Below are positions 53,454-61,802 of a DNA stretch of 64,000 nt, piece after piece. The position numbers and the translations under genes were made by a program. The notes below the pieces were generated by a model. The model searched no databases. It worked only from the letters and a program-made list of their open reading frames with translations, and had not been told where the DNA came from. The stretch's first letter is position 1. Every line of letters starts with the position of its first letter. This stretch comes from Flavobacteriales bacterium (GTDB taxonomy: Bacteria; Bacteroidota; Bacteroidia; Flavobacteriales_F; PHOS-HE28): the NCBI GenBank assembly GCA_020635695.1, contig JACJZH010000011.1, forward strand, positions 60,469-124,468, in the 5' to 3' direction.

Positions 53454-54476
53454 ATGACCTCAATTGCGATGAACAGCAGGTGGTGCCGCTTGGCAACAGT
53501 AATTGGCGCGCACTGCCTGTTGTTCTTCGCTTCTCAACGCTGTGAAGGGCAAACCAACTTGGTCCCCAATGGATCATTTGAGGAGACGGATAGCTGCTGG
53601 CAGATCAACACTTGGTACTATCCGGAGACCGGACCTCTTGGCTGGTTCTCAACCGCTGGCTCTGGGGATTACTTTTTGAGTTGCCTGCCCTACGGCGCCT
53701 TCAATGGGGTGCCGCTGAGCGCGTGGGCTTTCCAATATCCCCAGGATGGAGCAGCCTATGTGGGTGTTGCAACCTACAGCGTCAATGCACAGTCACGCGA
53801 GTACTTTGCTATCGAACTAGCCGAGCCGTTGGAGGTGGGGGCCACCTATTACGCGAGCTTCTATGCTTCTGCTTCATGGAATGGCTGGGAGGAAATTCCA
53901 CAATACTACGTGGCCTCAAGTAAGGTAGGATTGCGGTTCACTACGGAAGCCGAGCAATGGGAATTTGGTGAACCATTGCTCCCGTTCGCGAACACTGCAC
54001 AAGTGTACTCCCCAACCATCTTGACCGATACGGTGAGCTGGGTACTGGTAAGCGGCAGCTTTGTTGCCGACAGCGCCTACCGCTATGTGTCGATCGGCAA
54101 TCACTTTGACAACGCTCACACGGATACGTTGCATCTGGGTAGTTCCATCCAATACGCCAAGGCCCACACGCTCATCGACAACGTGTGCGTAAGCACCAAC
54201 CCGCAGGGATGCCCGTTGGTGAGTACAGTGATGGAAACCGGCGTTGATCAGATCGTCCTTTTCCCGAATCCCGTGGAAGACGTATTGCGGATTCGCGGCG
54301 TGGGGCCTGGGCTGCGGACAACCATACATGATGTACGTGGGCGGATGCTGTGGCAGGATAAGGGCACAGGAGGTGAACTGCACTGGGAGGTCGGAGACAG
54401 CGCTCCCGGCCTATACATGTTGCGGGTTGAGCAACCAGGAGGAAATCGTTCGTTCAAGTTCGTTGTGAAGGGATAG
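53454..54476 (+). CDS. T9SS-secreted protein, lower-GC than neighbours
   Basis: 340 aa from the ATG at 53454 (ATG 53469 is equally possible). The signal peptide ends FASQRCEGQ. The mature part begins NLVPNGSFEETDSCWQINTW, the usual opening of a carbohydrate-binding-like jelly-roll module in Bacteroidota secreted proteins. It continues with GAAYVGVATYSV, LEVGATYYASFYASAS and TLIDNVCV. A T9SS domain ends it (IVLFPNPVEDVLRIRG, GLYMLRVEQPGGNRSFKFVVKG). Codon use is clearly less GC-rich than the surrounding genes, suggesting transfer. A surface or binding function is likely. No catalytic domain is seen. Confidence 0.82.
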   Translation: MTSIAMNSRWCRLATVIGAHCLLFFASQRCEGQTNLVPNGSFEETDSCWQINTWYYPETGPLGWFSTAGSGDYFLSCLPYGAFNGVPLSAWAFQYPQDGAAYVGVATYSVNAQSREYFAIELAEPLEVGATYYASFYASASWNGWEEIPQYYVASSKVGLRFTTEAEQWEFGEPLLPFANTAQVYSPTILTDTVSWVLVSGSFVADSAYRYVSIGNHFDNAHTDTLHLGSSIQYAKAHTLIDNVCVSTNPQGCPLVSTVMETGVDQIVLFPNPVEDVLRIRGVGPGLRTTIHDVRGRMLWQDKGTGGELHWEVGDSAPGLYMLRVEQPGGNRSFKFVVKG

Positions 54477-54517
54477 CAGAAGTCCGGTCTTTCGAGAAAC
54501 TGAAGCATCGAAAGATC

Positions 54518-54660
54518 ATGAGAACAAATAGACTGAAAAGGTCGTGGGCGCTTGCCATCGGCGTCTTATTCCTAGTGCCTTTGTTTGGACAGGTGACCCA
54601 GCTTGGGAATTCTCCAGGAACCCTCATTCCACCAGACTACGTTGGCTGGAACGGATCCCC
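54518..54660 (+). pseudogene. 5' remnant of a T9SS-type secreted protein cut at the RAYT unit
   Basis: The reading frame starts with a signal peptide (SWALAIGVLFLVPLFGQ) and the phrase QLGNSPGTLIPPDYVGWNGS, a typical N-terminus of large Bacteroidota secreted proteins. After residue 48 the frame passes the CTAC boundary of the RAYT unit (54661) and becomes Arg/Ser-rich nonsense ending at 54772. No continuation of the gene is found after the unit (beyond 55380). It shares the lower GC of the preceding gene. Confidence 0.7.
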
Positions 54661-54662
54661 CT

Positions 54663-54721
54663 ACTGGCGCAAGTGTTCGGCAGGCGCAGCAGCGCGTAGC
54701 CTGACGGCCACTTGGGCCAGT
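54663..54721. repeat. Left REP-like palindrome of the RAYT unit
   Basis: Arms 54663-54685 and 54699-54721 (starting ACTGGCGCAAGTG, ending CCACTTGGGCCAGT) pair at 19 of 23 positions around a 13-nt centre. CTAC overlaps its outer edge. Confidence 0.75.
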
Positions 54722-54784
54722 CCTCCCGAAGCCCGGACCTCCACTGGTTCATCGAGACTTCCTGCCACTTAGTTTTCGGCCATC

Positions 54785-55315
54785 ATGAGCCGCAAGTACA
54801 AGTTCCACGAGGCCGAGGGGCTGTACTTCGTGACCTTCGCCACCATCGGCTGGGTGGATGCGCTGACCCGGCCGAAGCAGAAGGAGATCCTGCTTGAAAG
54901 CATCCGTCATTGCCAGCGGGAAAAAGGGTTGCGGTTGAGCGCCTGGGTGGTCATGAGCAACCACGTTCATCTTGTATGCCAAGCCGCAGGGCCGCAGACC
55001 CTTCCGGAGATCTTTCGCGACCTGAAGAAGTTCACCAGCAGGCAGCTGATCGCTTCCCTGCAGGAGCCGGGTGAAAGCCGGGCGGAATGGATGCTGCCCC
55101 TGTTCCGGCAGGCGGGTGCGGCCAACCCGAACAACCGGCATGTGCAGTTCTGGCAACAGGACAACCATCCGATCATGATCCAGGGCGAGGCGATGTACCG
55201 GCAGAAGGTCGACTACATCCATGATAATCCGGTGAAGGCCGGGATCGTGGCGGAGGCCCATCATTATCTGTACTCTTCGGCGCACGATGCGCGCCTGCTG
55301 GACTTGGTGTATTGA
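54785..55315 (+). CDS. REP-associated tyrosine transposase (RAYT, Y1/HUH type)
   Basis: 176 aa. It is a single-domain Y1 transposase of the IS200/IS605 superfamily's REP-associated branch. It has the N-terminal YFVTFATIGWVDAL strand, the HUH motif in WVVMSNHVHLVCQ, and the catalytic Tyr in QKVDYIHDNPVKAGIV, the signature Yx(I)HxNPVxAG of this branch. RAYTs cut and join REP hairpin DNA as dimers and are usually single-copy. The reading frame is intact, so the protein may be active. It sits between inverted REP-like palindromes with CTAC/GTAG edges, and beside the start of a truncated secreted-protein gene. Confidence 0.92.
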   Translation: MSRKYKFHEAEGLYFVTFATIGWVDALTRPKQKEILLESIRHCQREKGLRLSAWVVMSNHVHLVCQAAGPQTLPEIFRDLKKFTSRQLIASLQEPGESRAEWMLPLFRQAGAANPNNRHVQFWQQDNHPIMIQGEAMYRQKVDYIHDNPVKAGIVAEAHHYLYSSAHDARLLDLVY

Positions 55316-55321
55316 GCAGGG

Positions 55322-55380
55322 GGCGCCAGTCGCCGTCAACTTCCGCGCTGCTCCAGTGGCCGAAGACTGGCGCCAGGTAG
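55322..55380. repeat. Right REP-like palindrome of the RAYT unit
   Basis: Ten-base perfect arms GGCGCCAGTC (55322-55331) and GACTGGCGCC (55365-55374) with internal short stems, then GTAG at 55377-55380. The sequence is homologous to the reverse complement of the left palindrome. Confidence 0.75.
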
Positions 55381-55383
55381 AGG

Positions 55384-55516
55384 GATCACGCGATTCCGGG
55401 TCAAGCCCGGAATGACAGCGGCGGGGAAGGCGGTCACGCGATTCCGGGTCCCCCGGTCCCGGTTCAGGCCCGGGAGACCCGGGGCCGGAATGACAGGCTC
55501 AAGGCCGGAATGACAG
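55384..55516. repeat. Dispersed palindromic repeat cluster P2
   Basis: A perfect palindrome (55393-55413) has arms ATTCCGGG and CCCGGAAT around TCAAG, flanked by GATCACGCG and GACAG. A longer, degenerate palindrome (55440-55495, CGATTCCGGG...CCGGAATGACAG) and a half copy (CTCAAGGCCGGAATGACAG) follow. It begins a few bases after the RAYT unit. Confidence 0.85.
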
Positions 55517-55540
55517 TGAGGCAATGCAGCCTGCTACCGC

Positions 55541-58500
55541 TCACTCCTTCACCACCCGCACCTCGGCCGTACGCCCTTCGCAGGTCAGGCGCACGAGGTA
55601 GAGGCCCGGGGCGGCATCGCCGAGGTCCAGGTCCAGGCGGTTCTCGCCGTAGAGGCCCAGGCGGCGGGCCTGCACCAGGTTGCCGCGGGCGTCCAGGACC
55701 TGCAGGTCGCCGTCGCCGTGCACCTCACCCGTGCGCAGGGTGAACTGGCCGGTGGTGGGGTTGGGGTAGGCGTTCAGTCCGAAGGTGCCGGACGGTTCCT
55801 CCACGCCCACGATGTCGCCGATGGCGAAGGCCCAGAGCACGCGGCGCCCGAACTCGGGCTCGAAGTTCTTCAGGGTGCCGCCGCCCACCTGGCGGATGCG
55901 GAACTGCCCGCTGCCCTGCCCGGGATCGGCCCAGTAGCTGAAGCCGTCGTTGTTGCTGTCGAACAGCTCCAGCACGTAGCAGCCGGGGTTGAGCGCCAAC
56001 GTGTCGAAGTAGGTGGTGTTGGCGGGCAGGTTGCTGCGGCTCCACACCACATCGCCCCACAGGTTGCGGATGGTGTAGGTGTTCTCCTGCGGCCGGTTGT
56101 TGGTCTTGTAGTAGAGGTAGATGTCCGGCTGGTAGATCACCGGCAGCTCGAAGCGGGTGGTGTAGCTGTCGTTCGCCGCGTGCTGGTCCGTGCCGCCGTT
56201 GGGCGCGCTCACGGTCACGGTGAAGCGGTTCCCGCCATCGCCGCTCCAGAAGGTGCCGTCGGGGATGGGCAGCACCACCTCGGTCTCCTCCATGTGGGCC
56301 AGGTTTCCGGTCCAGGCATAGGTCTGGGGCTGGCCGCCGCTGACCTGGTAGGTGAGGGTGGCGCTGGTGAGCGCGGTGCCGCCCGCGTTGCGCAGCACCA
56401 CCAGGGCGTCGCTGCAGATGGGGTTGTCGCGGCTGAAGTAGCCCTGGCCGTTGGGCCGCTTCACCTCGGTGATCTCGGCGTCCAGCGCATGGGTGGGGGC
56501 GCCGTACTCGAACAGGTCCATGTTCACCACGTAGTTGCCGTTGCCCATGCCCAGGTTGCTTCCCGGCACGGGGGTGATGCCGTAGTCCAGCGTGGCGGTG
56601 CTGCCGCTCACGGCGCCGGTCAGTTCCACCCAGTGGTCCTTCACCAGGTCGCCGGGGCACCAGCCCTCGCGGCTGCCCAGCCAGGTGCCGCCCTGCGGGT
56701 ACACGGGGTTCTGGGCGCAGTCGTGGGTCTGCCAGATGTGCCACTGGTCCACCTCGGTGCCGTTGGCGTACAGGTAGTGGGTGTTGTCCTTCCACTCGCA
56801 GCAGTGCGGGTAGGTGCCATCGTTGCTGGCGTGGCCGTGGCCGGTGAGGCGGGTGCGCATGGCCCACTGCTGGGCCAGCGGGTGCAGGTCCACGCTCACG
56901 GGCGGCAGGCGGCTGTCATCGCTCAGCGCCGCGTAGCTGTGGCTGGCCTGGGCGCCCCAGGGCCGCTGCATGCGCACCACCTCGCGCGGGGGCGTGCCCT
57001 CGATCAGCTCGAAGCGCACGTCGATCAGCTCCTGCTGGTTGCCGGCGCTGAAGTCCACGCTGTCGTGCAGCAGGTGTTGGTAGTCGGTGACGTCGTACAC
57101 CCAGGTGAAGCCGTCCGGCCCCAGCGAGAGGCCGATGCCGTAGGGGGTGATGTAGCGGCCCACCTCGTAGCGGTCGATCACCTCGAAGGGGGCGCCGAAG
57201 TAGGCCAGTTCGCTGTTGGACCAGGTGGTGCTGTTCACCAGGTTGGAGTCGATGGCCATCCCGTCCGGGTCGTAGGTGTAGCCGTGGCCGCCGGCGTGGC
57301 CGGGCACCGTGTCCTGCGGCAGCACCTCGTTCACGCCCACCTGGAAGGTCTCCAGCACCAGCAGGGGGCGGGGCTGCTGGTCCAGCATCAGCAGGGAGTC
57401 GGTGGCGAAGTCGTAGGAGCCCTGCACGAAGGCCACGTCCGGCCGCAGGCTGCGCACCTGTGGTGCACGACGCAGGTCGGTGGGTGTGGCGTAGCCGCGT
57501 TGCGGGGTGCCGAAGAGCTGGGCGGGCAGGGCGCTGGGGCCGTGGTCCTGGGCCAGCGGGTCGGTCACCCACTCGTCCAGGTCCAGGTGTACGAGCAGGT
57601 CGCCGTAGGCGGGGTGGGCGGGTCCCGGCCGGCGGTCCATCCAGGCGGCGATGGTGGCGGCGTCCAGCTCGGTGCCGAACACCTGCACGTCATCGATCAG
57701 GCCGGCGTAGGGGTTGCCGCCGTTGGCGTTGGCCGCCAGCACCACGCGGGTGATGCCCGCCAGGCTGCGCACCGCCCCGGTGCCGCTGTGCCACAGCACG
57801 CCGTTGCGGTAGATGCGCAGGGTGCCGGTGGCGGTGTTCTTGGTGAAGGCCCAGTGCGTGGGCCCGCCGGCGTATTCGGCCGCGGTGGCCTGCTTGTCTA
57901 TGCGGTCGTAGCCGGTGCCGTCCTGCCCGGCATCCCAGTAGATGCGGCCGTTGCTCCACGGCAGGTGGATGTTGAGCACGCGCTCGCCCTGGGCGTTCAC
58001 GGCCTCCAGGATGCTGGTGTTGGCCGGCAGTGCCGCCGGGTCGCCCGCGCACCAGAACATCAGGGTCACCTCCTGGTCCAGCTGGGCGAAGGGGGCGGGG
58101 TCCAGGCCCACCCGGTCGTCGTTCACGCGGATGTGCCCTTCACGCCCGCTCTGCAACAGCCCCGCCGGCACGCCCAGGTCGGTGGCCGAAAGCGCCGGAC
58201 CCGCACCGGTGCCCTGGTTCCGGATGGCGAGGTCCAGGACGATGTCCGACACGCCGTCCCACACGAAGGGCTCGCGCAGGGTCAGGGTGCGCACGCCCGG
58301 CAGGCTGAAGGCGGGCTGCAGGTCGTACACGGTCTGCAGGCCGCTTTCCTGGTACACGCTGTCCGGCCCGGGCACGGCATGGCCCATGCGCACGATCAGC
58401 CGCTCGGGCGAAACGCCGCCGGAGAGCAGGTTGAAGCGGATCAGGTCGATCGCGCCCGGCTGCAGGCCCACGGCGCTCAGCTCGGCGGCGGTGTAGCGGT

Positions 58501-58990
58501 ACTGCCCGCGGGTGCCCCCCTGCTGGGCGGTGAAGGTGGCCGCGTCCACGTGCGTGCCCTGGCCCGCGATGTGGTCGGTCTCGAAGTTGGTCTGCACCAC
58601 GGTGCGCCGCTGTGCCCACCGCTGGTACAGGTCATAGGAGGGACTGGCGGCCTGCTCCACCACCGGCGGTTCGGCCTGGTTCACCTTGAAGAAGGGGTGC
58701 GTCATGGCCACGCTGTCCAGCACGCCGGTGTGGTCGTACACGTAGCTGTAGGTCAGGTAGTCCCATTCGCCGCAGGCGTACTGGTCCTGGGTGGTCTGGG
58801 CATCGCACTTCAGGGTGTGCACCATCAGCACCTTGCGGTAGGTGTGGGTGGTGTCGGGGAACTGCCACCAGCCGCGGCGGGTGGTGATGCTGTCGAAGGT
58901 GAGGGTCTGCACGCGCAGGGTGTCCTCCTGGGCGCTCAGGGCCAGGGGCAGGGCGAACAGCAGGGCAAGGAGCGGACGGGTGGTCTTCAT
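55541..58990 (-). CDS. PNGase F-like T9SS-secreted protein with LamG-type insertion
   Basis: 1149 aa with a signal peptide (residues 1-20). PNGase F (peptide-N4-amidase) motifs are split. CGEWDYLTYSYVY at 74-86 matches CDEWDRYANVYV with catalytic Asp60 (here Asp77). From about residue 600, VGRYITPYGIGL, VYDVTDYQHLL, TGHGHASNDGTYPHCCEW (matching Glu206, about residue 731) and GGTWLGSREGWCPG match the rest. Between them about 500 residues include a LamG-like module (WAFTKNTATGTLRIYRNGVLW, GLIDDVQVFG). After about 800 come beta modules, then a T9SS domain (GLNAYPNPTTGQFTL). It may release N-glycans from glycoproteins outside the cell. TAAATTCG lies upstream. Confidence 0.8.
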   Translation of the reverse strand: MKTTRPLLALLFALPLALSAQEDTLRVQTLTFDSITTRRGWWQFPDTTHTYRKVLMVHTLKCDAQTTQDQYACGEWDYLTYSYVYDHTGVLDSVAMTHPFFKVNQAEPPVVEQAASPSYDLYQRWAQRRTVVQTNFETDHIAGQGTHVDAATFTAQQGGTRGQYRYTAAELSAVGLQPGAIDLIRFNLLSGGVSPERLIVRMGHAVPGPDSVYQESGLQTVYDLQPAFSLPGVRTLTLREPFVWDGVSDIVLDLAIRNQGTGAGPALSATDLGVPAGLLQSGREGHIRVNDDRVGLDPAPFAQLDQEVTLMFWCAGDPAALPANTSILEAVNAQGERVLNIHLPWSNGRIYWDAGQDGTGYDRIDKQATAAEYAGGPTHWAFTKNTATGTLRIYRNGVLWHSGTGAVRSLAGITRVVLAANANGGNPYAGLIDDVQVFGTELDAATIAAWMDRRPGPAHPAYGDLLVHLDLDEWVTDPLAQDHGPSALPAQLFGTPQRGYATPTDLRRAPQVRSLRPDVAFVQGSYDFATDSLLMLDQQPRPLLVLETFQVGVNEVLPQDTVPGHAGGHGYTYDPDGMAIDSNLVNSTTWSNSELAYFGAPFEVIDRYEVGRYITPYGIGLSLGPDGFTWVYDVTDYQHLLHDSVDFSAGNQQELIDVRFELIEGTPPREVVRMQRPWGAQASHSYAALSDDSRLPPVSVDLHPLAQQWAMRTRLTGHGHASNDGTYPHCCEWKDNTHYLYANGTEVDQWHIWQTHDCAQNPVYPQGGTWLGSREGWCPGDLVKDHWVELTGAVSGSTATLDYGITPVPGSNLGMGNGNYVVNMDLFEYGAPTHALDAEITEVKRPNGQGYFSRDNPICSDALVVLRNAGGTALTSATLTYQVSGGQPQTYAWTGNLAHMEETEVVLPIPDGTFWSGDGGNRFTVTVSAPNGGTDQHAANDSYTTRFELPVIYQPDIYLYYKTNNRPQENTYTIRNLWGDVVWSRSNLPANTTYFDTLALNPGCYVLELFDSNNDGFSYWADPGQGSGQFRIRQVGGGTLKNFEPEFGRRVLWAFAIGDIVGVEEPSGTFGLNAYPNPTTGQFTLRTGEVHGDGDLQVLDARGNLVQARRLGLYGENRLDLDLGDAAPGLYLVRLTCEGRTAEVRVVKE

Positions 58991-59086
58991 CACGGGATCC
59001 CTTGATGGGGCCACGAATTTAGCCCGCCAGCGGCTGGCCGGGGGGCTAACTTCGCCGCCATCCTGCCCATCCAGACAGCCCCCCGC

Positions 59087-60679
59087 ATGGTCCACCGCAT
59101 TCCCTACCGCGATACCCACCGGTTCGCGGACGTGGTGCTGGACCACCTGGATGATGCGCCCGCCCTGCGCGAACTGCGCACCTTCCCGCCCAGCTGGGAA
59201 GGCCTGGACGCCGCCGCCAAGGACCGCACCTTTCCCCCGGAACACCGCGCCACGCTCGTGGAGGCCCTGCGCCGCCAGTACGCGGGCCTGGAGCTGGGCG
59301 AGGCCGTGGAAGCGAACCTCGGCAAGCTCGGCGACCCCCGCAGCCTCACCGTCACCACCGGCCACCAGCTGGTGCTCTTCGGCGGACCGCTGTACGTGCC
59401 CTTCAAGCTGCTGAACGTGGTGCGGCTGGCGCGCGACCTGGAGGCCCGCTGGGACCGGCCCGTGGTGCCCGTGTTCTGGATGGCCTCGGAGGACCACGAC
59501 CGGCCGGAGATCGACCACACCTGGGTGAACGGGAAGCGCATCGCCTGGCCCGGGGAGACCGCCGGGGCCGTGGGGAAACTTCGGCTGGATGGCATCGATC
59601 CGGTCCTTCAGGAACTGGAGGCCGCGCTGGGTCCGGGTTCCGGTCCCTTGGTGGAACGGCTGAAGGCCCACTACGCCCCCGGCCACGACCTGGCCCGCGC
59701 CACGCGTGGACTGGTGCACGACCTCTTCGGCCACCTGGGCATCGTGGTGCTGGATGGCGACGACCCCGCGCTGAAGCAGCTCTTCGCCCCGGTGATGGAG
59801 AACGAGTTGGTGAACGGGGTGGTGAAGCCTGCCGTGGACTACGCCGATGAGCGGCTTCAGCAGCACTACAAGGTCCAGGCCCACGCCCGGCCGATCAACC
59901 TCTTCCACCTGCGCCCCGGGCACCGCGCCCGCATCGAGCGTGACGGTGACCTGTACCGCGTGCTGGAGGGTGGCCCGGTGTTCACCCTGGACGAGCTGCT
60001 GCAGGAGCTTCGGAAACGCCCGGAGCAGTTCTCGCCCAACGTGCTGATGCGTCCGGTGTACCAGGAGACCATCCTGCCGAACGTGGCCTACGTGGGCGGC
60101 GGCGGCGAGCTGGCCTACTGGCTGCAGCTGCGCTGGGTGTTCCAGGCGCTGCAGGTGCCCATGCCCGTGGTGCTGCTGCGCAGTTCGGCGCTGCTGGCAG
60201 GGGAGAAGGACCTTGCCTCCCTCCAGAAACTCGGCCTATCCGTGGAGGACCTCTTCACCGACGCCGATGCCCTGCGCACCCGCGTGGCGAAGGAAGGCGT
60301 GGACTTCAGCACCTCGCTGGACGACGAACTGGCCCGGCTGGATGCCCTGATGCAGGACCTGGAGACCCGCGCCGCCGCCGTGGACCCCACGCTGGCCGCC
60401 AGCGCCCGCGGGCATGCCGCCCGTGCCCGCAAGGCCGTGGAAGGCCTGCAACGCAAGTACGAGCGCGCGGCCCGGCGGAAGGCCTCCGAACGGCTGGAAC
60501 GGCTGGACCGCGTACTGGAGCACCTCTTCCCCGGAGGCGGACTTCAGGAGCGGAAGGAGAACGTGCTGCCCTGGTACCTGGCGGAAGGCGATGCGCTCTG
60601 GGAGCGGTTGCTGGAGGCGCTGGACCCGCTGAACGGGCAGTTCACCATCCTCGGCGCGGATCCCGCTCCCGCCGGATGA
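59087..60679 (+). CDS. bshC: Bacillithiol biosynthesis cysteine-adding enzyme BshC
   Basis: 530 aa. It catalyses the last step of bacillithiol synthesis, joining cysteine to GlcN-malate. Family motifs are complete: TVTTGHQLVLFGGPLYVPFKLLN, VVPVFWMASEDHDRPEI, PGHRARIERDGDLYRV, PNVLMRPVYQETILPNVAYVGGGGELAYWLQ, a long C-terminal coiled coil (LDALMQDLETRAAAVDPTL) and the terminal QERKENVLPWYL. The presence of bshC implies bshA and bshB elsewhere in the genome. TAACTTCG lies 32 nt upstream. Its last 38 bp overlap the convergent deacylase gene. Confidence 0.95.
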   Translation: MVHRIPYRDTHRFADVVLDHLDDAPALRELRTFPPSWEGLDAAAKDRTFPPEHRATLVEALRRQYAGLELGEAVEANLGKLGDPRSLTVTTGHQLVLFGGPLYVPFKLLNVVRLARDLEARWDRPVVPVFWMASEDHDRPEIDHTWVNGKRIAWPGETAGAVGKLRLDGIDPVLQELEAALGPGSGPLVERLKAHYAPGHDLARATRGLVHDLFGHLGIVVLDGDDPALKQLFAPVMENELVNGVVKPAVDYADERLQQHYKVQAHARPINLFHLRPGHRARIERDGDLYRVLEGGPVFTLDELLQELRKRPEQFSPNVLMRPVYQETILPNVAYVGGGGELAYWLQLRWVFQALQVPMPVVLLRSSALLAGEKDLASLQKLGLSVEDLFTDADALRTRVAKEGVDFSTSLDDELARLDALMQDLETRAAAVDPTLAASARGHAARARKAVEGLQRKYERAARRKASERLERLDRVLEHLFPGGGLQERKENVLPWYLAEGDALWERLLEALDPLNGQFTILGADPAPAG

Positions 60680-61802
60680 AGACCAGCCGGGTGCCCTCGT
60701 GCCCCTCCAGCCGGTAGCCCAGCAGGTGGAAGAGCCGGATGGGTGCCCGCGCCACGGCCGGGTCCACGCGCAGCCTGCGTGCATCGTCCGGCAGGCGTTC
60801 CACCCCCGGCAGCAGCGGCAGCAGGCCATGCACCGGCGTGCGGCGCAGCACCGCGGACAGCGCCAGCCAGAAGCCGTGTACCGGGCGCACCAGGAAGTAG
60901 CCTTCGCCGCCCATGGCCTGGTACAGCGGCATGAAGATCCTTCCGCCGTACTGCGACCGCACCGGCCGCTCGTTCAGCGTGGCCAGCTCCTCGCCCTTGC
61001 GCACCGGGTCGAAGTTGCGGTAGCCCGGCTTCATCACGAAGCGGTCGCTGCCGCGCAGGGGCAGCCGCAGGCGGATGTCGAACACGCGCCCGCGCAGCTC
61101 GCTCCCGGGGTCCAGGGTGGCCTGGTGCTTCCGGCGTTCCTCCCGGGAGAGCGCCACCACGCCGGCCTCCTCCAGCGCCAGCCAGGCGAAGGCCAGGTGC
61201 CGTTCCACCGAGGCGGTGTCCGCATGCTGACCGCTCTCGAAGGCCAGCGCCACGTGCCCGCGTTCCATCAGCCAGCTCAGCAGCGGACCGCGCAGGTGCT
61301 CCTCGATGCCCAGCACCACCGGCACCTTCAGCCCGCGCACGAAGGCCCGGTTGGCCAGGGTGTCGTTCAGCGTCACGAAGGCGGCGGTGGGGGCGCTGGT
61401 GGTGTGCAGGTCGATCGCGTACAGGTCCCGGTGCCGCCCCAGCAGCTCGTGGATGTGCCGGTTCAGCGCGTGGAAGTCCTCGGCCTCGGCGGCCAGTTCG
61501 GCGTGCAGCGGACCTTCGTCGCGGTCGCGGCGCACGCGGTCCTCCGTCCACACCCGGTTCAGGTCGCGGTCCACGGCGCGCACGCCACGGGCCAGGGCGT
61601 TCAGGTTGCCGGCCAGGGCCACCACGGTGCCGGTGAGCTTCCGGTCGCCGAGTTCCTGGAACAGCCGCTGCAGGGCGAACACGCCGGCGGGTTCGTTGCC
61701 GTGCACCCCGCCGAAGAGCAGCACGCAGGGATCCCCGGCGCCCGCCCGGCCCAACACCCGCTCCACGCGGAGCCCCGTTCCCATCGTCGCTGTGTGCTCC
61801 AT
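60642..61802 (-). CDS. Succinylglutamate desuccinylase/aspartoacylase-family zinc hydrolase
   Basis: 386 aa, M14-like carboxypeptidase fold. Zinc ligands: His and Glu in LLFGGVHGNEPAGVFAL and His in AIDLHTTSAP. The Arg-rich substrate pocket RDLNRVW and the catalytic Glu in LAFESGQHAD (ESG motif) are present. The C-terminal beta domain contains KPGYRNFDPVRKGEELAT. The family cleaves N-acyl amino acids such as N-acetyl-aspartate or N-succinyl-glutamate. Its ATG shares one base with the stop of the upstream GCS2-CBS gene (TGATG), so ligase and hydrolase are co-expressed. Confidence 0.9.
   Translation of the reverse strand: MEHTATMGTGLRVERVLGRAGAGDPCVLLFGGVHGNEPAGVFALQRLFQELGDRKLTGTVVALAGNLNALARGVRAVDRDLNRVWTEDRVRRDRDEGPLHAELAAEAEDFHALNRHIHELLGRHRDLYAIDLHTTSAPTAAFVTLNDTLANRAFVRGLKVPVVLGIEEHLRGPLLSWLMERGHVALAFESGQHADTASVERHLAFAWLALEEAGVVALSREERRKHQATLDPGSELRGRVFDIRLRLPLRGSDRFVMKPGYRNFDPVRKGEELATLNERPVRSQYGGRIFMPLYQAMGGEGYFLVRPVHGFWLALSAVLRRTPVHGLLPLLPGVERLPDDARRLRVDPAVARAPIRLFHLLGYRLEGHEGTRLVFIRRERDPRRGW

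Larger units (their letters stand above)
54661..55380 (+). mobile_element. RAYT unit bounded by inverted REP-like palindromes
   Basis: A 720-bp unit opening with CTAC (54661-54664) and closing with GTAG (55377-55380). A palindromic hairpin sits inside each end, and the two end sequences are homologous in inverted orientation (shared GCCGTCA, GCGCTGCT, GCCGAA and GCGCCAG blocks in the same order). Between them lies a single Y1/HUH transposase gene. The left boundary coincides with truncation of a T9SS gene. Confidence 0.7.

Noticed and set aside
55718..59005. 1095-codon plus-strand frame opposite the PNGase F-like gene
   Set aside because: Val/Gly/His-rich shadow without domains. The minus-strand gene has a signal peptide, PNGase motifs and T9SS domain.
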